From positions 12,862,041 to 12,926,040 of the forward strand of contig CM026562.1 of the NCBI GenBank assembly GCA_015143295.1: a stretch of 64,000 nt of DNA, in the 5' to 3' direction. Position numbers and translations under genes: made by a program. This document shows, one piece after another, positions 45,279-54,864 of this stretch (positions are counted from its first letter, which is position 1; every line of letters begins with the position of its first letter). The notes under the pieces were generated by a model that saw only the letters and a program-made list of their open reading frames with translations, was not told the DNA's origin and did no database searches. Origin of the DNA: Tetracentron sinense. Its lineage: Eukaryota > Streptophyta > Magnoliopsida > Trochodendrales > Trochodendraceae.

Positions 45279-45881
45279 AGAAGGATTTCGTGCCTTAGGG
45301 TTTACCAAACCTTTAAGCTCAGATTTTTGGGAATTTTGAGAAGAAAGCTACTGTTCTTCACTGTGCGCTTCAAGAGTGTTCTGAGTTTGTGTTTCTAGCC
45401 AAGGAGAGGTGCTCTCTTCACTCTCTTGGTGCTCTACAGCTGGGATTTCATTCCCAAAGTGATTCTTAAGCTTGGAATTCTCCAAGGGAAATTTCTGTTC
45501 GTGTCTTTTAAGAAAGGGATTTTGGTTCCAGCTTCTCAAAGCTTCCTCAAGCTTGTTTCTCATTCTATAGAAGTGTAAAAGCTTCCTTTTAAGGTAGATA
45601 CACTCTATTAAATCTGGTTTCGTTATGTTTCATTAATAAGAGTTGTTTTCTTGGATGTTGTTCTTGATTTTTGGTAAACCAGAATTCTAGATTGTGATGT
45701 TTAATTGTTCTTGTTTGGTTTGCTCGCTTGAGTTTTGTTATGAATTAAAGAAGGAAAATGATGTTTTGCCTAAAAGATGGGTTTTAGTCTCAAAGTCTAA
45801 TATTGATTTCAAGGGTATTATAAATCTCTGTCTTGTAAAGTATTTTACTCAAAGTATCTTGCTCAAAGTCTTGCTTGAATA

Positions 45882-46062
45882 GTATTGAACTCATCTCTAA
45901 GATGTTTCGAGAAGGGAATCACTTTGAAAAGTATTGAACTTGTCTCTAAGATGTTCCGAGAAGGGAATCACTTTGAAAAGTATTGAACTCGTCTCTAAGG
46001 TATTCCGATAAGGGAATCACTTTTGAAATATTGAACTCGAGGTGTTCCAGGAAGGGAAACAC
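45882..46062. repeat. 49-bp tandem repeat in LTR C
   Basis: GTATTGAACTCATCTCTAAG is repeated at 45882, 45931 and 45980, with a shortened fourth copy at about 46027. Each unit ends with a GAGAAGGGAATCACTTT-like segment. Confidence 0.8.
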
Positions 46063-46309
46063 TTGTAAGAAATGTTAAAGTCATGCTCTTAAAGCCTTGT
46101 GTGGGAGTATGTTTTTTAAAAGATTGCACATATCAGGTTTTTGAAAAGTAGTGTGGTTCTTGCACTCTAAATTGAAGTACGCTTGTTTGGCTCTTTGGTT
46201 TTGATTTATCGCTTTGCTTTGACTTGAAAAGCATGCTACTATTAATGTCTATGACTTGCTACTTTAGTCATTTGTAGACACTGAGTATTCAATACTCAGC
46301 CGAACTATT

Positions 46310-46399
46310 ATTTCAGCAGGTACTCCTGTTGAGCATGCTCTTGAACCATGGATAGAGGGGGAGTACTACGAGCTGGAGCCAACCATGGATCATCAATAG
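46310..46399 (+). CDS. Short conserved open frame in LTR C (start lost)
   Basis: Reads ISAGTPVEHALEPWIEGEYY ... MDHQ and stops at TAG 46397-46399. ATT stands where copies B and E have ATG. Compared with LTR A the shared block shows five synonymous and three non-synonymous codon differences, counted by eye. Function unknown. Confidence 0.35.
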   Translation: MSAGTPVEHALEPWIEGEYYELEPTMDHQ

Positions 46400-46663
46400 G
46401 ATGATGGGGCAATGGATAGGTGGCCCTACTCGGATTATTTTTGAGAGTTCTGAGGGAGGGAAACTTATATATTTTGATGAGCGAGCCTATTTGCTCTTTA
46501 CTTTGGTTTTGTTATGGTGTATAGGCTTGGAATACAATTACGATAGGAGAAAATTTTTAATTACCACATTTACTGTGCCATATTAAGCTCTTGCAGGATG
46601 GTTTGTAGTTGTTGCCACGAGCCAAAGTCTCATTTCTCCTAGGTGGGATTTTTGGTCGTGACA

Positions 46664-47010
46664 TATGCTACAACTGCAAGGAGGGGGGACACTTTGTAAG
46701 AAATTGTTCTAAGCCCAAGAAGACTGATCAGCCGTAGGGTTAGGCTCTAAATCAGGCTAGGATATGTGTAGTGATGCAAAAGGATGCAGATGCATCAGAT
46801 TCGGTGGTGGAAGGTACACTCTTTGTTTATCGTAGCATTGGTAGAGTATTATTTGATTTGGGAGCTACGTATTCTTTTATTTCAGTAATATTTATGAATG
46901 CATTGGGTTTCGTGCCAAAAACCTTACAAGTAGCTTTGTCGGTTGTGACACCGTTAGGAGAGTCAGCCATTCTAGACTTTATTTGTAAAATTGTCCAATC
47001 AAGTTTGTAA
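46664..47010 (+). pseudogene. Gypsy zinc knuckle and protease
   Basis: CYNCKEGGHFVRNC fits CX2CX4HX4C. About 50 codons on, after a TAG, follows a protease-like segment (GRVLFDLGATYSFIS). The usual catalytic D-S/T-G appears as DLG, so the aspartate is kept and the next residue altered. It breaks off at 47010. Confidence 0.75.
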
Positions 47011-47269
47011 AGAGAGTGTTGCTAGCCGATTTAGTGGTACTCGAGATGTGAGAATTCAATGTTATCTTAGATATGAATTGGTTAGTCGCCTTTCATCTGA
47101 GTTAGTTTGTTTTCAAAAAACAGTGGTCTTTTTTATTCCTAGTGAGTTACCATTTCTCTTCGGAGTAGTCTCTCGGAGGTAGTGTTGACTAGAGGATTCC
47201 TCTCTCACATTGAGATTTTGCACTAGGGTATTGAGTTAGAGAAAATATTTGTTGTCTCTGATTATGTAG

Positions 47270-47804
47270 ATGTATTTCAAGAGATATCGGGGTTGCATTC
47301 GAGGAGGGTAGTGGATTTCAATATTGATGTAGTACCAAGTACCTCACCAATATTGAAGACACCTTATATGATGACACCGGTGGAATTGAAGGAGTTGAAA
47401 GGGCAGATCCAGGAGTTTTTGGGGCATGCCTGTTTTGTTCACCAAGAAAGACGAATCAATGTGATTATGTATCGATTCTTGGCAATTGAATAAAGTGACC
47501 ATCAAGAACAAGTAGTCATTGCCTAGGATTGATGATTTGTTTGATCAGCTTCGAGGAACGCAATTATTCTCCAAGATTGACTTGAGATCAGGTTATCACC
47601 AGTTGAGTGTGAGGGATGAAGATATTTCTAAGACCGCCTTTCGGAGTCGATATGGGCACTATGAGTTCTTGGTTACGCCTTTTGGGCTAACTAATACACC
47701 GGCCGCGTTCATGGATTTAATAAACCAAGTGTTCATACCATTCTTAGATCCATTTGTCATAGTATTTTTGGATGACATCTTAATTTATTTCAAGACTGGA
47801 GAAG
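47270..47804 (+). pseudogene. Gypsy reverse transcriptase, partial
   Basis: Blocks: VDVFQEISGL, then after frameshifts [33 protein letters not shown], and [13 protein letters not shown] with the FxDD catalytic motif. Solo LTR B interrupts after YFKTGE, and the next host codons resume at 50314. Confidence 0.85.
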
Positions 47805-48431
47805 TGTAGAACCCCGGATCTTGATTGCTTGGTGTGTCGAATAGTGCTATGAATATTGTCTAAGGCTTATAGCCTATTGTAAGGTTTTAAATGGTTATCA
47901 AGCTAATGAGAACCTTGGTTGATATATTTCAGGTGTATGATGTTTGATGACATGTAGTAAATATTTAAGAATACCTTTTTAAGAATATGGGTGTTTGGGA
48001 TTAAGGAAGTAAGAGTATAGAATACTCTTAAGTATCAACAAGGGTTATGCTTTAGCATACTCTCAACTTTAAGTAGCTCTAGTTCTCTCACCGCTGATCG
48101 GAATCGAGCGATTCTTAAATTTTTGGAAATTTATTGGAACCCTCTTTGAGGTTCATGTTGATCACTTTTCCAGATTTTGGGTCGGGGTTGAGTTAAAAGT
48201 TGGATTTCCGAAGTCGGATTGCGGAAAATCTGGGCTGCTGAAATCCATTTTCAGACTAGTTGGCTTTAGAACCCATTTAAGTAATTAAAAACTCAAAATT
48301 AGGATTTGTCTATTAGACACAAAATTTTTCTCCTTTTAAATACAAGTCCAACGCAAGTTGAATCGTCAAAATCTGATAAGAGATTCAAAAGTTATGGCCA
48401 AAATACCGAAGCACATTTTTGCAGAAAAACC

Positions 48432-48569
48432 CACTCGAGTGAGATCCAAGCCCACTCGAGCGAACTCGACCAAAACTGCGTTTTTGAGTCTAGGGAGCAG
48501 CCCGCTCTAGCGAGATCGCACATACACGTTTTTTAAAAGGTTTTTCACTAACCTAACACTATATATACC
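48432..48569 (+). promoter_or_regulatory. CACTCGAGTG palindrome cluster and TATA box in LTR B
   Basis: CACTCGAGTG (48432-48441, perfect), CACTCGAGCG (48453) and CGCTCTAGCG (48503) lie 48-128 bp upstream of CTATATATACC. Confidence 0.6.
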
Positions 48570-49906
48570 CAATTTTCAGGGGTCCAAGGTTTCTAACACT
48601 TAGAGAGTGACTTTTTGAGAGAAAAAGAAGGAAACCTAGGTTTCCAAAGAGAAATTTTGTTGGAGACCAAGGAGGAGCTCAAATCCTCACTTCTCAAAGC
48701 TTCTACAATCTTGAATCTTCTTCCTCGAGTGTGGATCTTCATTTCCAAGCTCAAGCTCGTGTTCAATCATCCTTCCAAGCTAAGATTTAATCCTTGCAAG
48801 GTTAAAACAACCACTACCTAGCTTTACTATGATACAAATAGTAAATGAAGAATGAATGTATGAGTTTGAATAGGATTTTCTAATACTCTTTACCAAAGGA
48901 CTTTAGTTTGATTCAATGTGGAAATTAAGGGTTGTTAACATTTGGGGGTTTTCAATAAAAGAATAATTATAAGTATGCTTGTATAGGGTTGGGATTTTCC
49001 TACAACTAACTATGATTCTAAGTATGAAGTTGCTCAAATAAGGGTTCTAAATTGGGTATTTTCCTCCAAGTCAAAGATAAATATATTTTAGGATCATTAT
49101 CTCCAAAGGAAATGTAATGTGGGTATGATGTGGACGAGACAGGCTTAAAGCTACGATCTTGTGATGTAATGCCATGAATGGAAATGTTCTATGTTTTTCA
49201 AATGGTTCAAGTATACTATGATGTTATTATGCCTTGTATGAACTCGTATGAATTGTTAAGGCTTTCAATATATATACATGATGATGCTTACAAGCACACC
49301 ACGCACGATAAATTTTATATGACTGAAGTTTTCTCATAAGCATATATTTCAAGAATCATAAGAACAGTTTTCAAAGGCAATTCATAAGAAAGAAGCATAA
49401 GCATTGGCAAAGCCAAACTTGGGTTGGTAATTCTAAGATCGGTTACTTCATGCTCACAAGGATCAAGTCTAAGATTTTGCATAAACTCCAAGAATCATAA
49501 GTCTCGCAAGGCTTTCAAAAACTCATAAGAATTGCATAAGTCTAAGATCTTGCATATGTCTCCAAGGATCATAAGCTCATAAGGAACTCGATGCTTACAA
49601 GAAAGCTCACAAGAAGCTCACAAGGACTCGATGCTCACAAGAAAGGTCGAAAGAACTCGAAAGCTCATAAGAAACTCATAAAAACTCATGAGCCTCATAA
49701 GCATTCATAAGAACTCATAAGCATGTACAAGGTAGTTTGATTTCCATGAAAAGATAAGTTTTTCTGAAAGGTTTCCACGACGGGTTTTAAGCATGAATTT
49801 TGTGATTGTATTCCTTTACGCACTTTTATGTAATATTCTTGTTATTATAGCACTGTTAGCTAGTAGTCTGTGCTCGCTGAGTATTTTATGCTCAGCCGTA
49901 CATTTT

Positions 49907-50026
49907 ATGTCGGCAGGTCAGTTCAACATCCCCAACCCGGAGCCATGGGTTGAAGAAGAGTACGAGGAAGAAAGGGATCCGCCTATCTCGATGCAGTCAC
50001 AGGAGGATAGAGATCTAGATAGGTGA
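49907..50026 (+). CDS. Short conserved open frame in LTR B, 39 residues
   Basis: ATG at 49907 starts MSAGQFNIPNPEPWVEEEYE, ending in an acidic, Q/D-rich tail and TGA at 50024-50026. The copy in LTR E has the same start (MSAG), the same core (PWVEEEY) and also 39 residues. In-frame codons run open upstream to 49793. No known domain. It would lie in the leader of an LTR-initiated transcript. Coding status is inference from the substitution pattern. Confidence 0.4.
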   Translation: MSAGQFNIPNPEPWVEEEYEEERDPPISMQSQEDRDLDR

Positions 50027-50402
50027 CCCTATCTAAACTATTGTTGAGAGGAGTGATAGTGAGATTTATTTTGTATTTTGATAGGTGGGCATGTCCACCT
50101 TTACTTTAGTTATGTATGTACAAACTTGGAATTCAGATTATATATAGAAAAGAAAATTTTGGGTTACGCTTCCGCACTTTGATTAAGCTTCCGCATTATT
50201 TTATGATTCTTTTATGTCATGCCTTGAATATTTTTACACGATGTTTGATATTGGATATGGCACATCACGAGCCAAAGTATCCCTAACTCCTAGGGGTATT
50301 TTGGGTCGCGACAAGAAGAGCATGAGCGACATCTTCGTATTGCACTTCAGACCTTGCGAGAGCAGCAGTTGTATGCTAAATTTTGGAATTGTGAGTTCAT
50401 GT

Positions 50403-51316
50403 GTATCCCTGATATATGATTCCTAAGACCTAGAAAGGGGGTGAATAGGTACCCTAGGGATGTCGACCAATTTTAATTTTTGTAATTATATGGGCCGAAT
50501 TAAATGAACAATTTCAAGCAAATCATAACACGAGATTTTTATATGGAAACCTTTTCGGGAAAAACCATGGGACCTAGTTTAGTCAAAGAGATATCACTAT
50601 GACAAAGTTAATAGAAACTTACAAGAATCGAACCTGACTCCTTTAGACTCGACATAATGATCATTTAATACTCGGTCCTCCTACTCATTAAGTCACCATG
50701 TACTCGCAAGTCCCGTGGACAGCCACAACAGCTTGAACTTCTATTAGGGTCTCCAAAAAATAAACAGTGTGTTAGCCTAAAGGTTACATCCCTGTGTACC
50801 CCTAATAATTTTGATTATGACACAATAATGCAATGAGTATTTTAGTACTAATTGTTCTACCAAGTGTATGTCAATTTCAGATTTAAGGAACATTAGTCCA
50901 TCTCTTTAAGAAATATTCAACATGTCAAAGAGATAGCTTAAATAAAAGTCAAGATCATTTGATGAAAAAAAAATCAAGACAAAAGGTTACAAGAGCTAAA
51001 TTGCTAATTGAACTCAAAAGAAGATTCATGAAGTCACCAAAATGTTCAAGTTGGATCATGAAGCCAAAGAAGAAAATCATTCAAGATCAAGACAAGGAAA
51101 GTGAAGACTCAAGAAAGCTTTATTGTTTTATTTTGAGAGTCTAGGACTTATGTATAAAGTCTTCTTTTAGTTGACAGTTAAAAAGTTCAAAAGCCTAGAT
51201 TGATCTTAGGAAACCTTAACTTAATTCAAGAACAATTCAAGGCCCTAGGATATCTTAAAAGTTGACAAAAAACATGATAAAGAAAAACCCAAAGGCCTAT
51301 GAATTCATTCCATGTT
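50403..51316 (+). mobile_element. Left half of an older LTR split by the 51.3-63.5 kb complex
   Basis: AAGACCTAGAAAGGGGGTGAATAGG (read in two parts) and a TAATTTTGATTATGACAC word resemble SIRE/Maximus-type copia LTRs. The sequence continues, after removal of the 51322-63473 insertion and one AAAGG, into 63479-64000. The family assignment is tentative. Confidence 0.45.
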
Positions 51317-51321
51317 AAAGG

Positions 51322-54300
51322 TGTGACGCCTTGAACCCGCGTCTTAGGGAATCGTGTTCCGAGACGCGCGCCCGGTCGTTCATACCAATGCAGCGGAAGA
51401 CTTTGCCTGAGAAAATTATGGGAATTTTTGAACTTTGCCCCTAATGAGGCAAATCATCACTGGTCATCACAATAGCCATCACCACAAAACAAATACTTGT
51501 ATTAAACATTTATGTATGTTTACAAAACGTAGGCGCCACTAATGCGCCGGGTAGTCTCTATCAAAATCCAAAAAGGTCCAAGGTGCAGAATCCACACCTA
51601 CTACTCAGCAGTTCTTGTATCTGTTGACATAAAACGTCAGTGAGCTATGAAGCCCAATAAAAACCACAGTCTTTCCATACTATTTTCCATGAATTAGCAT
51701 GCATCAATAACAACATAATAGTACAAATCCAGTGTTATGATACAATATAATAATATATCTAAGTTATAATGTGACACACGATCACACAGGGCTATTTTAT
51801 CCAACACGAGATTCCCAATCTCGAAGATATCTAGTTATGACTTCATTTTAACATTTCTACATAACAATCATATTATTCTTCAAGTCCTTCGACTCTATTA
51901 ATTGGCCGTAGGCCTATGCACAATTTTATTTGCACTATACATACTTGGACCCTTGTCCAATCATTAATCATCACTTGAGTCCTTTAGACTCAATTACACA
52001 ATCCCAGGTAATATATACCGGATCAAGACTGAACTTTGGGTACTCTGCCCCAAATACCAACTTAGAATCCGAAGATTTACTACAATTTGAGCACACCTAC
52101 TCGTACAACCCTGAATCCGAAGATTCAATACCAACCTGAGCACTCCAGCTCGACTGACTATTTTGAAACATGAGCACCACGGTTCAACAAATTGCGAAGC
52201 CAAAGATTTCATACCACACGGGCACCTGCTCAACAAGAACAAACTCCTCAAATCCATTGGCCGACCACATCTCGTGTATTCGCCGCCATCTCAGTTGGAT
52301 ATCAGTCCAGAAGGAACCCGCAGCCAACTTGCCTATCGGCCTGTTCTGGCTAGTCTTACGGAGGAACCATGACATCCAATGCCAACACTCCTAGACGTCC
52401 CACCATGAAGGTAACCCCAATAAACCCGACTGTAGCCCTCTTCTGACCCATCCAGAGAGGAACCCCGGACTATACACCATCGGATGCTCAGCCACTGACT
52501 CCTTAGGACTCCAACATCTCTTGACTACCAGTCCCAGAGGAACCACGACATCCAATGCTGCCACTCTTGACCTAGTCCAAGAGGAACCACAGAAGACCTA
52601 GACAAACAGACCGACATCTCCCATCTATCAGTCCCAGGGAACTTACGACATCCAATGCCGCCATCCTGGACCTAGACAAGGAGGAACCACGACTCCACAT
52701 AACCACAGGTTAGGTTTCCTAACCACGAACAACCCCGATTATCCCAAGCCCTGCTTGGATAACCGACACACTTGGGCATCACGCCCGTATACCAAATCCA
52801 CAAGTATACTACTCCGATAGGGAGTGCACCCAGGCCAATGGACACTTCCATTGCCTAAAAAAATACAACACATATCATTTGTCATCCAAGGATGACCACC
52901 AAGCACATAGGGAAGCCCACCATGGCCTCAGAAATTTTTTTCGGTCAGGGACGATTGATCATCCCATACATCGGTCACCCATCACACGCAGGGTCTTGGA
53001 CCTTTTTTTTTTCACGACATTTCAAACCACGCCAAAAAATTATACAATCTAAATTTTGGACTGCGGACAGTCCAAAACCGAGGCTACATCCTTTTGCTCT
53101 GATCAAATCCCTTCTCACATTCATTCACACATCATTTTTCAAGGTCTCGGACCCATTTAATCCCTTCCCACAACAATCCAAATACATCCATAGATCATTT
53201 CAGGGTCTCGGACCCTTTCATCCATCCACACATTCAAACCAAGTCAAAATATAGCAAAAAAAGGGGAAAATGAGAAGAAAAGAGGGGTTTTTAAAACCTT
53301 TTTCTAGTGTTTCGGGGGTCCGTACGGACGATCCATCACCGCCAATGCGATCATCACGTCAAATAACCTTGGGGTAGCACGCATGCAATGCTTGGCCACT
53401 TTTCTCTTTCCTCCTTTTTCCCTTTCTCTCTCTCTAAAAATTCGGGAACCCACTGTTCGAATGAGAAATTTGGGTTAAGGCAAAGCCTTATATAGGGAAA
53501 GGGTTTGGATCATGCACAACGTGCACATAAGAAAATGGTGTGAACTTTAACTTTTCAACCATTTGACTTGGTTGACCAAGTTTGACTGGATTCTGATTTT
53601 TTTCACGGAAATGGCCAGTGTAATTATACTAACCGATGTCCGATTCCAACGAAACTTTAGGTGACTAACCATGGGGTAGTTCGACACCTGTTGTAAAAAT
53701 TTCAGGAAAAAATACTAAGTTTTGACAGCTACACTTTTGTCCAAAAGTAAATTGCAAAACCCTCTAATTTCCTGATTTTAGACACAAAACATGTTGCCGT
53801 TTCTTCGTTTGAGATAATTAACTTCCGAAATGATAGACGATCATCCTCACGGCTAACTGACATGCTATAGCACTAGCCACAGATTTCTACTAGAATTCCC
53901 AACAATTATGGAGTCCCAACTGAATTCCGAAAAATTTGAAATTTTCTGATTTTCTCGATTTTCTTACATTTAAGACCCCTACGGTCTCACGAATCGATAT
54001 GTAACGGAACTGAAATCTTAGGTGACCGAACTTGGGGTAGTCCGACACCTATTGTAAAAATTTTGGGGAAAAATACTAAGTTTTAACAGCTGCACTTTAG
54101 TCCGAAAGAATAATGTAAAACCTACTAATTTCCTGGTTTTTCTCAATTTTATCACACATAGTGGCCCCGCAGTCCCATGAAATGATACTTGATGGAGCTG
54201 ATACAATAGGGGTGTGTCCCGGCAGTCGATCGGCACACTTTGTGGAATTTTTGAGAAAAGATACTAAGATTTCCTCGGTGCACTTCAATCCCGAGCAAAA

Positions 54301-54397
54301 CCCACTTTTTATTAATTTAACAAACACTCAAATATTTAACCCCAGTTAAATACCAATAAACATATAATTTTATTATTTATAATTCTGGGGTGCTACA
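51322..54397 (-). repeat. 3' LTR of the second Tekay-like element
   Basis: 3076 bp. Contains imperfect GAGGAACCACGACATCCAATGC-like repeats (52360-52690), a TATA box CCCTATATAAG in inverse (53497-53487), the palindrome GTCCGTACGGAC (53319-53330), and a repeated GG(T/G)GTAGT(T/C)CGACACCT...GTAAAAATTT module (about 53660 and 54035). Confidence 0.85.
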
Positions 54398-54864
54398 ATC
54401 TCCCCTCCTTACAAAAATTTCATCCTCGAAATTTGCCACATCAGTTTTCAAGATTTACAACACAAATAAATCCTCAAACAACTGAGGATGGCTATCTCAC
54501 ATCACATCCTCAAGCTCCCAGGTGGATTCTTCTATGCTATGATGTTGCCACAAAACCTTAACCAGCTTGATTGTTTTAGTCCACAACACTTGTTCCTTGT
54601 GGTCTAAGATTTGCACTGGTGTTTCCTCAAAAGTTAAGTCTTCTCGAACTTGAATTGGTTAATGACGAATCACATGCGAAGGATCAGGAACATATTTCCT
54701 TAACATGGATATATGAAATACATTGTGAACATATCCAACTCTGGTGGTAGTGCCAGATGGTAGGCTACACTGCCTATTTAGGCCAAAATTTCAAAAGGCC
54801 CGATAAATCGCAGACTTAATTTACTCTGCTTCCCAAAACGTACGACACCTTTTGATGGAGAGAC
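54398..54864 (-). pseudogene. Gypsy integrase tail and chromodomain relic
   Basis: The - strand frames read SPSKGVVRFGKQSKLSLRFI and GPFEIL, then, after stops and shifts, VAYHLALPPEL and a chromodomain-like ESTWELEDVM equivalent near 54510. This is the C-terminal end of chromovirus pol, directly before the purine tract and LTR. Confidence 0.8.

Larger units (their letters stand above)
44601..46663 (+). mobile_element. Solo LTR C, TGTAGAACC family
   Basis: Starts TGTAGAACCCCGGATCTCGC and ends TTGGTCGTGACA. Target duplication TATGT (44596-44600) / TATGC (46664-46668) with one C-to-T difference; the right copy preserves the host zinc-knuckle codons. It contains TGAATAGTGAGG short repeats (44632-44682), a palindrome cluster (45057-45183), a TATA box CTATAAATAG (45269-45278), a 49-bp tandem repeat (45882-46062) and the conserved short frame (46310-46399). 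Confidence 0.92.
47805..50313 (+). mobile_element. Solo LTR B, TGTAGAACC family
   Basis: Starts TGTAGAACCCCGGATCTTGA and ends TTTTGGGTCGCGACA; 2509 bp. Perfect duplications AGAAG flank it (47800-47804, 50314-50318). It has the family word CGCAAGTTGAATCGTCAAAA (48353), a palindrome cluster (48432-48512), a TATA box CTATATATACC (48559), CTCATAAG-type repeats (49380-49740), the hairpin word CTGAGTATTTTATGCTCAG (49877) and the short frame 49907-50026. Confidence 0.93.
40289..50402 (+). mobile_element. Tekay-like Ty3/gypsy element, truncated, with two nested solo LTRs
   Basis: Order on the + strand: 5' LTR (40289 to about 43585), primer site TTGGTATGAGAGCC (43588-43601), gag (about 43700-44600), solo LTR C (44601-46663), zinc knuckle CYNCKEGGHFVRNC and protease (46664-47010), part of RT (47270-47804), solo LTR B (47805-50313), rest of the RT block (EEHERHLRIALQTLREQQLY, 50314-50402). 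Removing each solo LTR plus one duplication restores the reading frame of the host. Integrase, RNase H and 3' LTR are missing, and protease and RT are closer than in intact elements. The RT block fits the chromovirus Tekay/Del group. Many stops; not active. Confidence 0.85.

Noticed and set aside
45882..46062. Regular repeat considered as CRISPR-like array
   Set aside because: Units are contiguous with no spacers, inside a plant LTR.
51930..53254. Open frames of 60-120 codons in the gypsy LTR (and the copy at 61993-62334)
   Set aside because: They lie in LTR sequence and break between the two LTR copies; no family features.
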